Assembly: GCA_910587395.1 (NCBI GenBank)
Contig: CAJULJ010000003.1
Location: 14,854 to 78,853, forward strand
Reading direction: 5' to 3'
DNA from: an uncultured Oscillospiraceae bacterium
Lineage (GTDB): Bacteria; Bacillota; Clostridia; Oscillospirales; Oscillospiraceae
DNA: 64,000 bases
The position numbers and the translations under genes are program-made. Within the stretch, counting starts at the first letter, position 1; each line of letters starts with the position of its first letter. Positions 18,232 through 26,121 of this stretch are shown here, in pieces. The notes below the pieces were generated by a model, which worked only from the letters and a program-made list of their open reading frames with translations, was not told the origin of the DNA and ran no database searches.

Positions 18232-19992
18232 TCAGCCCTCCTGCGTTGCGCCGCTCAGAAAACGCGCCAGATGCTCCCGGGACAGCTTCAAAATTTCCTC
18301 CCGGTCATCCTCGGACAGCCGCCCGGCCTGGTCGATGCGGGCGCACAGGTCCGGGGCGTCCTCCTCCAGCGCGGCCAGAAGCCCGGCGCGGAACTCGTCC
18401 ATGCGGCTCAGCGGCACGTTCTGCATCACATGGTCCATGGCGGCGGTGAGGATAATCACCTGCCTGTGCTGGGACAGGGGGGCGTACTGAGGCTGGCGCA
18501 GCAGGTGCATCAGCCCCTGGCCGTAGGCCAGCTGCCGCTTTGTCGCGTCGTCCAGGTCGCTGGAGAACTGAGTGAACACCTCCATCTCCCGGTACTGGGC
18601 CAGCTCCAGCCGGATGGCTCCGGCGGCGGATTTCATGGCTTTGGTCTGGGCGTCGCCGCCCACGCGGGATACTGACAGGCCCACGTTGACGGCGGGCCGC
18701 TGGCCGGAGAAGAACAGGTCGCTTTCCAGGAAAATCTGGCCGTCGGTGATGGAGATGATGTTGGTGGGGATATAGGTGGACACATCCCCCGCCTGGGTCT
18801 CCACGATGGGCAGGGCGGTCATGCTGCCGCCCCCCAGCTCGTCGCTGAGATGGGCGGACCGCTCCAGCAGCCGGGAGTGGAGGTAGAACACGTCGCCGGG
18901 GAAGGCCTCGCGGCCGGGGGAGCGCTCCAGCAACAGGGACAGCGCCCGGTAGGCGATGGCGTGCTTGGACAGGTCGTCATACACGATGAGCACATCCCGG
19001 CCCTGGTACATGAAATGCTCACCCAGAGCGCACCCGGCGTAGGGAGCGATATACTGCAAGGCGGCGGAGGCTCCGGCGGTGGCGGTGACGATGACAGTGT
19101 ACTCCATAGCCCCCCGACGCTCCAGATTTTCGGCAAGCTGGGCCACGGAGCTGGTCTTCTGCCCGATGGCGACGTAAATGCACACCACGTCCTTGCCCTT
19201 CTGGTTGAGGATGGTGTCCAGGGCGATGGCGGTTTTGCCGGTCTGACGGTCGCCAATGATCAGCTCCCGCTGGCCCCGGCCGATGGGGAACATGGAGTCG
19301 ATGGCCAGCAGGCCCGTTTCCATGGGGGTATTCACCGGCTGGCGGTCCAGAATGCTGGGGGCGGGGGTTTCCATGGGGCGGTAGTCCTCCGGCTCAATGG
19401 CGCCCTTACCGTCCACAGGCACGCCAAGGGCGTCCACCACCCGGCCCAGGTAGCCGTCGCCCACAGGCATTCCGGCGGTTTTTAAGGTGCGGCGGACCAT
19501 GCTGCCCGCGCAGATCTCCTCACCGTCGCCGAACAGGATGCAGCTCAGCCCATCCGGGCGCAGGTCCTGCACCATACCCTTCACGCCGCCTGAGAACAGC
19601 AAAATCTCCCCATACTGAGCGTGGGCAAGCCCGTTGACAGTGGCGATGTCGCTGTCTACAGAGAGCACCTCGCCGATCTCCTCCGGGACGGGGACAGGCT
19701 CCCACTCCTCCACCGCCTGACGGATGAGGGGGACGATGTCATTGTGCCCGGGATGGAGGTGGCGCAGGTAGTCCTGGAACTGCCTCACCCGGCCATCCAG
19801 GGTCCAGTCGTACACGTCGGAACCCACCTGGAGGCGGAAGCCGTCCTGAAGGGACTCGTCGAGCTCCCAGTGCAGGGGGACCTTCCGTTTGTAGGTCTGG
19901 GTCAAAAACTGGTCGAAGCGCTGGAGCTGCTCCTCGGTGGGCTGGTCGGCGCTGCGCAGTTGGGCGGTCAGGCGGCTTCTAGCGGCCCTCAT
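18232..19992 (-). CDS. atpA: ATP synthase alpha subunit carrying a fused delta-subunit C-terminal domain
   Basis: 586 residues, about 80 longer than a normal alpha. Residues 1-80 match the C-terminal domain of the delta/OSCP subunit: EEQLQRFDQFLTQTYKRKV, then DESLQDGFRLQVGSDVYD and LDGRVRQF, aligned with the family pattern VDPSLIGGhhhRVGDxxxDGSVRxRL. The delta N-terminal helical bundle is absent. From about residue 83 ordinary alpha follows: N-terminal helix NDIVPLIRQAVEEW, Walker A GDRQTGKT (247-254), VIVTATAGASAALQYIAP, the arginine-finger region VGLSVSRVGGDAQ. No atpH lies in the operon, so this fusion should replace delta in the peripheral stalk. It overlaps atpF by 14 bases. Confidence 0.92.
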   Translation of the reverse strand: MRAARSRLTAQLRSADQPTEEQLQRFDQFLTQTYKRKVPLHWELDESLQDGFRLQVGSDVYDWTLDGRVRQFQDYLRHLHPGHNDIVPLIRQAVEEWEPVPVPEEIGEVLSVDSDIATVNGLAHAQYGEILLFSGGVKGMVQDLRPDGLSCILFGDGEEICAGSMVRRTLKTAGMPVGDGYLGRVVDALGVPVDGKGAIEPEDYRPMETPAPSILDRQPVNTPMETGLLAIDSMFPIGRGQRELIIGDRQTGKTAIALDTILNQKGKDVVCIYVAIGQKTSSVAQLAENLERRGAMEYTVIVTATAGASAALQYIAPYAGCALGEHFMYQGRDVLIVYDDLSKHAIAYRALSLLLERSPGREAFPGDVFYLHSRLLERSAHLSDELGGGSMTALPIVETQAGDVSTYIPTNIISITDGQIFLESDLFFSGQRPAVNVGLSVSRVGGDAQTKAMKSAAGAIRLELAQYREMEVFTQFSSDLDDATKRQLAYGQGLMHLLRQPQYAPLSQHRQVIILTAAMDHVMQNVPLSRMDEFRAGLLAALEEDAPDLCARIDQAGRLSEDDREEILKLSREHLARFLSGATQEG

Positions 19993-20470
19993 GGGTCTTG
20001 CCTCCCTCCGTCAGGTCCAGGAACTGGTCGAAAAAGTCCTCTCCAGGCTTGGCGGCCAGCTTCTTCGCCGCCTTGGCGGCCAGCTCCCGCATCTCCTTCT
20101 GGGACTCCCGGATGGCCCGCTCCTTGGTCTGTTCCGCCTCGGCCTTGGCCTTGGCTACGATGTGTCTGGCCTGCTCCTCCGCCTGGGCCAGCTGCTCCTG
20201 GGCGGCCTGCTGGGCGGCCTGCTGGGCCTTGACCCGCTCCTGATGGATCTCTTCGTCGGCGCGGTCTAGCTTGGCCTGACAGCCGGCCTTGAGCTGCTCC
20301 GCCTGGGCCAGCTTGTCCTCGGCCAGCTTGTCCAGCTCCTGATAGTGGTCCGCCCGCTTCCGCATAAACTGCTTTACCGGCTCGAAAAGAAGGAAGTAAA
20401 GCCCTCCCGTCAGGATGGCCAGGTTCATCCAATGCAGCAGGATCTGCTGCCAGTCGATATTCAGAGGCAT
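19979..20470 (-). CDS. atpF: ATP synthase F0 b subunit
   Basis: 163 residues: a single N-terminal membrane helix (LLHWMNLAILTGGLYFLLF) and a long Gln/Ala/Glu-rich coiled coil reaching to the C-terminus (AQAEEQARHIVAKAKAEAEQ). The dimer is the peripheral stalk. The ATG at 20470 has GGGGAGGA nine bases upstream; an in-frame extension to 20548 is rejected because it lacks family similarity. Length is normal, so the missing delta domain has not been fused here. Its last 14 bases overlap the delta-alpha fusion gene. Confidence 0.92.
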   Translation of the reverse strand: MPLNIDWQQILLHWMNLAILTGGLYFLLFEPVKQFMRKRADHYQELDKLAEDKLAQAEQLKAGCQAKLDRADEEIHQERVKAQQAAQQAAQEQLAQAEEQARHIVAKAKAEAEQTKERAIRESQKEMRELAAKAAKKLAAKPGEDFFDQFLDLTEGGKTHEGR

Positions 20471-20489
20471 GATAATGTCCTCCCCAAAG

Positions 20490-20852
20490 TTACAGTACGA
20501 AGATGATGAGGATGACCACCAGCAAAGCGTAGATGATGGCCGTCTCAATGAACACCAGGCCCAGCATCAGGGTGGTGCGCACCTTGCCCTCCGCCTCGGG
20601 CTGACGGGCGATGCTCTCGGTGGTTTTGGCGGTGGCCAGGCCCATGCCGATTCCACCGCCCGCGGCGGCCAGACCCACGGCGATGCCTGTGGCCACGGCC
20701 TTCAGGCCGATGGAATTGTCCTGCTGGGTCTCGGACTGGGCGGCGGGCTCAGAGGCGCTGGGGGCGTCGGCGGCCATAGCGGGGGCGGCCAGGAACAGGA
20801 CGAGCAGCATGACGCCCGCCAGAGCGATCATCTTTTTCAACAGCTTATTCAT
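20490..20852 (-). CDS. atpE: ATP synthase F0 c subunit with N-terminal signal-like extension
   Basis: 120 residues, where ordinary c subunits have 75-90. Residues 1-28 look like a cleavable signal peptide (Lys-rich start, hydrophobic core, AMA before the predicted cut), then a 15-residue polar segment (SASEPAAQSETQQ) precedes the hairpin. Helix one is Gly-rich (AAAGGGIGMG), the cytoplasmic loop is IARQPEAEGK and the ion carboxylate is Glu103 in FIETAIIYAL. The Gln that marks Na+-binding c rings in helix one is Met70 here, while Thr follows the Glu, so H+ seems likelier but is not settled. GGAGG lies nine bases before the ATG. Confidence 0.9.
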   Translation of the reverse strand: MNKLLKKMIALAGVMLLVLFLAAPAMAADAPSASEPAAQSETQQDNSIGLKAVATGIAVGLAAAGGGIGMGLATAKTTESIARQPEAEGKVRTTLMLGLVFIETAIIYALLVVILIIFVL

Positions 20853-20888
20853 AGATAACAACCTCCATATTCAATTATTTTAGGCGGT

Positions 20889-21716
20889 TCAGGCGTTGTC
20901 CGCCGGGACCTTTTTTTCTTTATGATGGGACGGCTCGGACACCTCGCCGTAGTACAGCGCCACGAGCATGGTCAGCACGTAGGTCTGGATCAGGGCGTGG
21001 AGCAGGGTGAACATCACGCCCACAATCACCGGCAGCACGAAGCTGAGGCTGACGTAGTAATAGACCAGCTCCGTCACCAGCAGGCCGCTGAGCAGCGCGC
21101 CGAAGAGACGAAAGCTCATGGAGATGGGCAGGGAGAACTCCTTCAGGGCTTTCAGCACGCCCTTGGGGCCGTGCTCCGCCACGCCGCCGGAGGCGATGAC
21201 CAGATAGGACAGCACGCCCAGGCCGATGGCGGCGTTCACGTCCGACAGGGGGGCGGGCAGGGTGATGGGCCGACCGTGTACGGTGACGGCCTGGAGGCCC
21301 AGCAGCTCAAACAGCGTTCCCACGAAGATGAACGCCCCGGCGGAAAAGATGTAGGCCCCCATAAACCGGTTTCGGTGGGGGCTGCTTCCCTTGGCCATGC
21401 CGTCGAACAAGCCCACCGCTTCCTCCAGCACCAGCTGGAGTTTTCCAGGCTGGAACTTGAACCGGGGGATGGCGAAAATTCGGATCAGCACGGCGGCGAT
21501 CAGCAGGACAGCCGTCACCAGGAAGGCGGAGATCATCCCCGGATTGACCGCCTTCAGTTCGAATAGGCTGATCTGTCCCGAGTCGTGGAGCACTGCGTCC
21601 CGCATGGCTTCCTGGACGGTCTCCGAACGGCCTGAGGAGCCCGCCAGCAGCGCGGCGATGAACAGCAGCACCACGGTGAGGAGCCAGACCACCAGGCCCT
21701 TTTTGTGTTGCTTCAT
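20889..21716 (-). CDS. atpB: ATP synthase F0 a subunit
   Basis: 275 residues, five to six membrane helices. The essential helix is ISMSFRLFGALLSGLLVTEL, holding the Arg that faces the c-ring carboxylate, and the last helix is TLLHALIQTYVLTMLVALYY with the conserved Gln. The ATG at 21716 has AAGGA eight bases upstream; longer frames reach back into the promoter and are rejected. First gene of the operon; no atpI precedes it. Confidence 0.93.
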   Translation of the reverse strand: MKQHKKGLVVWLLTVVLLFIAALLAGSSGRSETVQEAMRDAVLHDSGQISLFELKAVNPGMISAFLVTAVLLIAAVLIRIFAIPRFKFQPGKLQLVLEEAVGLFDGMAKGSSPHRNRFMGAYIFSAGAFIFVGTLFELLGLQAVTVHGRPITLPAPLSDVNAAIGLGVLSYLVIASGGVAEHGPKGVLKALKEFSLPISMSFRLFGALLSGLLVTELVYYYVSLSFVLPVIVGVMFTLLHALIQTYVLTMLVALYYGEVSEPSHHKEKKVPADNA

Positions 21717-21776
21717 CAAAGCATTCCTTCTTTCGAGCAGTCTGTCTGCCGCCCGGACGGGGCGGCGGCGGACTTC

Positions 21777-21805
21777 ATTATACACCCGCTTATTTCCAAT
21801 GTCCA
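21777..21805 (-). promoter_or_regulatory. Promoter of the ATP synthase operon
   Basis: Minus-strand TGGACA (21800-21805), 17-base spacer and perfect TATAAT (21777-21782), about 60 bases before atpB, with a GC-rich potential stem (around 21745-21772) in the leader. Confidence 0.78.
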
Positions 21806-21817
21806 CCCGGTTTTGCG

Positions 21818-21858
21818 GAAAAAAGCGAAAGCGCCGGGAGGCAGAATCCCGGCGCTTT
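21818..21858 (-). terminator. Terminator of the CmpB-like gene
   Basis: A perfect 12-base stem (21828-21839 with 21847-21858), seven-base loop and a run of six Ts on the minus strand, just upstream of the atp promoter; it isolates the two transcripts. Confidence 0.88.
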
Positions 21859-21892
21859 GTCAGGGTTGGAAAAAACTGAATGCAAAGAGAAT

Positions 21893-23236
21893 TCATTTCA
21901 TGACGGCGTCCTCCGGTTCCAGCGTCTCGCGGCGGGCCTGGGGCTCCGCCGGGGCGGTCACGATCATGTTGGGCCAGCGGCGCTCGATGCGCTCGTCGCC
22001 GTACTGCCGGTCAATGAACTCCTCAAAGGCATTGGCGGGCTCGGGCTGAACGGCGCGGGTGCTGTAGCGCAGCATGGCCGCGCTGGTGAGCGCTGCATTG
22101 CAGAGCATGAAGAACACCACGATCCAAGTGAAGATCTTGCCCGCCAGGGCGGGCAGGGACTCAATGCCCTTGGACATGGCCGGGTAGATCATTTTGATCC
22201 AGACCACCGCCAGCACGCCCCAGAAGAAGCAGAACAGCACGTTGGTGCGCCCGCCGATGTTCAGCGGCATGCCGCTGTAGTCCCAGAACACGGTGCCGAA
22301 CACCAGCTCGGTGAACATGCTGCACATGTACTCGTAGGCGCCGCCGATGACGAATCCGGCGGCGAACACATAGCGGTCGTTTTTCTCCGCCAGCCCCTGG
22401 AGGGTGACGGTGAGCACCACGCCCCCCAGCCCCCACACGAAGCTGAACGGGCCGTAGAGTACGCTGGAGCGGTTCATCCACTGGCCGTCCACCAGGCCGC
22501 ACCAGAAGGTCTCAATAACGTATCCCAGCAGGGAGGTGCATAGGAACACCCACACCAGCTTGTCCCAGCACAGGCCCTTGGCGAAGGTGTAGGAGCCCTG
22601 GTCCTGCCCACCGGCCGGCTGCATCCCCGGGTACGCTTTTTGCAGGCGCTTCCAGATGGCGCTGTACACCTTGGCGGCCAGCCTGCCCTGGTTGCTTTCC
22701 GCCTGACGCGCTTCGTACCAGGAGGGGTCCCCGGTGCGCATGGCGTAAAATACGGCGGCAAAGTCCAGGCCCATGAGCGCCAGGAACACAATGACGATGA
22801 CACGCTTCAACAGCTCCGGCAGGAGCAGCACTCCGGCCAGCAGGAAGGGGTGGAGGATCAGGTAGACAATGTAATACACCGCCGCCACTGCGGCGGAAGC
22901 CAACAGTCCCCGGCCGCTGCCGGACAGCAGACGGCTGCGGTCCGCCTGCCATTGGATCTTGGGGCCCACCCGGTGGAAGAAGTGGTCGCCGATGCTCTCC
23001 GCCACGGCGGATACCACCATGACGGTCAGGAAGGAGAGAATGTGGCGCCCCGCCAAGGTGGGCAGCACCAGGAGCAGCAGGTCGAAGGTAAAGCCGTAGG
23101 CGGGGATCAGCGGCAGGGAGAGAATGCCCCGGTTGCAGAATCTCCGCCGGGTGACGGCATAGTACCCCGCCTCCACAACCCACCCCAGGAAGGAATAGAT
23201 CAGCAGGTACAGCCCAAGGTCGTATAAACTGTACAT
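21893..23236 (-). CDS. CmpB-type putative ABC transporter permease, tandem-duplicated
   Basis: 447 residues with around ten membrane helices. Two copies of the same membrane domain are recognisable: copy one starts LYLLIYSFLGWVVEAGYY (residues 8-25) and copy two FLCTSLLGYVIETFWCGLVD near residue 230, each followed by a Gly/Pro loop (RGILSLPLIPAYG; RSSVLYGPFSFVWGLG). The second copy also has the acidic/aromatic stretch GGAYEYMCSMFTELVFG. This matches the PF06541 family, annotated as ABC permease from weak evidence; no ATPase gene is adjacent. A soluble tail of about 50 residues follows. Function unknown. Confidence 0.75.
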   Translation of the reverse strand: MYSLYDLGLYLLIYSFLGWVVEAGYYAVTRRRFCNRGILSLPLIPAYGFTFDLLLLVLPTLAGRHILSFLTVMVVSAVAESIGDHFFHRVGPKIQWQADRSRLLSGSGRGLLASAAVAAVYYIVYLILHPFLLAGVLLLPELLKRVIVIVFLALMGLDFAAVFYAMRTGDPSWYEARQAESNQGRLAAKVYSAIWKRLQKAYPGMQPAGGQDQGSYTFAKGLCWDKLVWVFLCTSLLGYVIETFWCGLVDGQWMNRSSVLYGPFSFVWGLGGVVLTVTLQGLAEKNDRYVFAAGFVIGGAYEYMCSMFTELVFGTVFWDYSGMPLNIGGRTNVLFCFFWGVLAVVWIKMIYPAMSKGIESLPALAGKIFTWIVVFFMLCNAALTSAAMLRYSTRAVQPEPANAFEEFIDRQYGDERIERRWPNMIVTAPAEPQARRETLEPEDAVMK

Positions 23237-23292
23237 GGATGGTCACAGCCTTTCTATCTTGATTTTCTCCTGTAGGAGGCAGCTGTTTATCC

Positions 23293-23298
23293 AGTATA
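23293..23298 (-). promoter_or_regulatory. Extended -10 promoter of the CmpB-like gene
   Basis: Minus-strand TATACT preceded by TGG (extended -10) about 60 bases before the start codon; no good -35. A small CTCC/GGAG stem lies in the leader. Confidence 0.45.
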
Positions 23299-23335
23299 CC
23301 ATATTTTGTAGAAAAAGGGGAGAGGCTTTTTCCGT

Positions 23336-24283
23336 CTATCCCATCATTGCCTTGGTCAGCAAAAAGGCCATGGCTCCACAGGCGGGGAAGGTCAGCGCCC
23401 AAGCCCCGGCCATCTGGCCCATCACCCGCCTATCCGCGCCCTGGCCCGCGCCGCAGATGGCGGACACCTTGGCGTGGGTGGTGGAGGCGGGCAGGCCCAG
23501 AACGGAGCAAACCGTCAATACAAATCCCGCGCCCAGATCCGCCGCCAGTCCGTCGGCGGGGGAGAGGGAGGCAAGCTCCGAGCCCACCTTCTCCACAATG
23601 GGCCTTCCGCCCAGAGCGGTGCCCAGGGCCATCACCCCGGCGGTGAGCAGAGCAAGGGAGAGGCGGGAAGCGGATGTGTTTGTGTCCAGCCCGCCGGTGA
23701 GCAGCAGCAGGGCCAGGAATTTCTGCCCGTCCTGCACTCCGTGGAGCAGGGCGGTGAGGGCGGCGGCGCCTTTCTGCCATGAGGCCGGACGGCGCACCCG
23801 CCCCGCCAGTAAGCGCCGGAACAGCCGTCCGGCTGAAACCCCGGCGGGAAGGGACAGCGCCAGCCCCGCCAGTGCCCGGAGCCATGCCCCGGCGCTGAGC
23901 TGCGCCGCCCCGGCCCCCAGCGCGGCGGCTGCGCCGGACAGCCCCGCCAGCAGCGCGTGGCTCTCGCTGGTGGGCAGGCCGAACCGCCACGCCGCCACCG
24001 CCCACAGCACAATGGACAAAAGCGCGGCGTTCAGCGCCGCCGCTGCCGGGCGGGGGTCGGCAAAGGTCACCAGCTCCCCGATGGTGTCCGCCACGGCGGG
24101 AAAGCACAGGCAGGCCAGCGCCGCGCCGGCGAAGTTGCACGCCGCGGCGATCATGACTGCTTTGCGAAAGGAAAGGGCCCCGGAGCCCACAGCGGTGGCG
24201 ATGGCGTTGGGCGCATCGGTCCAGCCGTTGACGAAGATCACCGCCAGCACCAGCAGGCGGGCGAGATGGACGGTCATGGTCAT
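23336..24283 (-). CDS. PiT family inorganic phosphate transporter
   Basis: 315 residues, about ten membrane helices, with the two repeated signature loops of PHO4/PiT carriers: VNGWTDAPNAIATAVGSG near the N-terminus and GLPASTTHAKVSAICG near the C-terminus, plus WRFGLPTSESHALLAG in the middle. It should import phosphate (as metal-phosphate) with H+ or Na+. It is shorter than many PiT proteins because the central cytoplasmic loop is small. The PhoU-like partner that often accompanies pit is absent here. Confidence 0.88.
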   Translation of the reverse strand: MTMTVHLARLLVLAVIFVNGWTDAPNAIATAVGSGALSFRKAVMIAAACNFAGAALACLCFPAVADTIGELVTFADPRPAAAALNAALLSIVLWAVAAWRFGLPTSESHALLAGLSGAAAALGAGAAQLSAGAWLRALAGLALSLPAGVSAGRLFRRLLAGRVRRPASWQKGAAALTALLHGVQDGQKFLALLLLTGGLDTNTSASRLSLALLTAGVMALGTALGGRPIVEKVGSELASLSPADGLAADLGAGFVLTVCSVLGLPASTTHAKVSAICGAGQGADRRVMGQMAGAWALTFPACGAMAFLLTKAMMG

Positions 24284-24428
24284 GGCACTCCCTTCCGGGC
24301 AAGCCTATGGGAGGGAAAAGAAAAATATGCAAAAAATTTAAAAAATTAAGAAGGATTTTTTCAACGGACGGGGTATAAGTACATAGACGGCAACCTTGCC
24401 TCTGACTGAAATACAGGAGGGAAACGCA

Positions 24429-25439
24429 ATGGAGCAGACCATCCGGGAGCGCACCGAGGCCCTGGAGCGCCAGATGTTATCGCCCCGGGCCTGCCTGTCG
24501 GTCAATTCAAAAGGGCGTGCGGCGGTTGTTGAACCGTGTCCCATGCGCACCTGCTTCCAGCGGGATGTGGACCGGGTGGTGCACTGCAAGTCCTTCCGGC
24601 GCTTGAAGCACAAAACCCAGGTGTTCCTTCAGCCCGAGGGGGACCACTACCGCACCCGCATGACCCACACCCTGGAGGTGTCCCGCATCGCCCGGACCAT
24701 GGCGCGCGGGCTGGGCCTGAACGAGGATTTGACCGAGGCGGCGGCCCTGGCCCACGATTTGGGGCACACCCCCTTCGGTCATGCCGGGGAGCGCGCCCTG
24801 TCCCGGATGGTGGAGGGAGGCTTCCGCCACTATGAGCAGTCCCTGCGGGTGGTGGACCGGCTGGAGAACGAGGGCGCGGGGCTGAACCTGTGCCATGAGG
24901 TGCGCTCCGGCATTCTGTGCCATACCAGAGGACCGGTGGCGGACACCCTGGAGGGGCAGCTGGTGCGGTTTGCCGACAAGATCGCCTACATCAACCACGA
25001 CATCGACGACGCCATGCGGGGGGGCATCATCTTCCCCACCGACATCCCCATCCATATCTCCCAGACGCTGGGCTTTACCCACGGGGAGCGCATTGAGACG
25101 CTGACCATGGACATTATCCGCGCCAATGCCGAGGGAAACGCAATCCGGCAGTCGGAGCCGGTGGCGAAGGCCATGGCGGAATTGAAGGAGTTCATGTTTC
25201 AGTCCGTATACTTCAATCCCCTCGCAAAAGGAGAGGAGGGCAAGGCGGAGGACATGATTTGCCTGTTGTATGAATACTATTACAAGCACACGGACAAGCT
25301 GCCCCCGGAGTATCAGGATATTCTGGTGAGGGAGGGGCGTGAGCGGGCGGTGCTGGACTACATCGCCGGTATGACGGACACCTACGCCGTGGAGCAGTTC
25401 AGCGATCTGTTCATTCCAAGAGGGTGGGTGGTAAAATGA
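24429..25439 (+). CDS. dGTPase-like HD-domain nucleotide hydrolase
   Basis: 336 residues of the deoxyguanosinetriphosphate triphosphohydrolase-like family. HD-domain ligands are in order: His in RMTHTLEVSRIARTMARGL, the His-Asp pair in ALAHDLGHTPFGHAGE, and Asp in DKIAYINHDIDDAMR. The N-terminal segment RTCFQRDVDRVVHCKSFRRL is typical of the dgt-like group. It should hydrolyse dNTPs to deoxynucleoside and triphosphate. Starts after GGAGG at 24429 and ends in an ATGA overlap with yigZ, ahead of dnaG, the usual order in Clostridia. Confidence 0.9.
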   Translation: MEQTIRERTEALERQMLSPRACLSVNSKGRAAVVEPCPMRTCFQRDVDRVVHCKSFRRLKHKTQVFLQPEGDHYRTRMTHTLEVSRIARTMARGLGLNEDLTEAAALAHDLGHTPFGHAGERALSRMVEGGFRHYEQSLRVVDRLENEGAGLNLCHEVRSGILCHTRGPVADTLEGQLVRFADKIAYINHDIDDAMRGGIIFPTDIPIHISQTLGFTHGERIETLTMDIIRANAEGNAIRQSEPVAKAMAELKEFMFQSVYFNPLAKGEEGKAEDMICLLYEYYYKHTDKLPPEYQDILVREGRERAVLDYIAGMTDTYAVEQFSDLFIPRGWVVK

Positions 25440-26065
25440 CGCAATACCTGGTGCCCGCCCAGGCGTCGGAGACAGAGTTCACCGAAAAGCGTTCCACCTT
25501 CATCGGCCACGTCTGGCCGGTGGAGTCGGAGGAGGAGGCCCGCGCCCGCATCGACGAGATGAAAAAGAGATACCACGACGCCCGGCACAACTGCTGGTGC
25601 TACCTGCTCAAGGACGGTCCTGTGCGATACTCCGACGACGGCGAGCCCCAGGGCACGGCCGGCCAGCCTATGCTGGGGGTGTTCCAGAAGGAGGGCGTCA
25701 CCAACGTGTGCTGTGTGGTCACACGATATTTCGGCGGTGTGCTGTTAGGGGCCGGAGGCTTGGTCCGGGCCTACACCCAGAGCGCCAAGGAGGCGCTGGA
25801 CGCGGCGGGGGTGTCGGCTGTGCGGCGCTGGGTGGAGCTGGCGGTGGAATGTCCCTACAGCTTTCTGGAGCGGGTGAAGCTGGCCTGTACGGCGCAAGGC
25901 GGCATGGTGGGGGAAATTGAGTACGCCGCCAACGTCACCGTACATGCCCTGCTGCCTGAGGAGAGCGCGGAGGCGTTCTGTGCCCGGATGACGGAGCTGT
26001 CTGCCGGAGATTTTGCCGCCATGGAACTAGGAGAAGTGTTCCGGGCTGCTCCGATTCAGCGATAA
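25436..26065 (+). CDS. YigZ/IMPACT family protein
   Basis: 209 residues. The N-terminal UPF0029/IMPACT domain shows KRSTFIGHVWPV, the DARHNCWCYLL block, SDDGEPQGTAGQPML and RYFGGVLLGAGGLVRAY, all family hallmarks; a ferredoxin-like C-terminal domain follows. Bacterial members are linked to ribosome or nucleic-acid binding, but no firm reaction is known. Coupled to the dgt-like gene by a four-base overlap; a short inverted repeat around 26055-26075 spans its stop codon. Confidence 0.9.
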   Translation: MTQYLVPAQASETEFTEKRSTFIGHVWPVESEEEARARIDEMKKRYHDARHNCWCYLLKDGPVRYSDDGEPQGTAGQPMLGVFQKEGVTNVCCVVTRYFGGVLLGAGGLVRAYTQSAKEALDAAGVSAVRRWVELAVECPYSFLERVKLACTAQGGMVGEIEYAANVTVHALLPEESAEAFCARMTELSAGDFAAMELGEVFRAAPIQR

Positions 26066-26121
26066 ATTCGCTGAACAGTGATAAAACAGGGCAAAAATGG
26101 CTATTATCAGGAGGTGAGGCC

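Noticed and set aside
20471..20548. Upstream extension of the ATP synthase b subunit into atpE
   Set aside because: The Ser/Cys-rich extension has no family similarity and the ATG at 20470 has a good ribosome-binding site.
21753..21772. Regulatory leader structure ahead of atpB
   Set aside because: A small GC-rich inverted repeat is present, but it is short and has neither a terminator nor a known motif.
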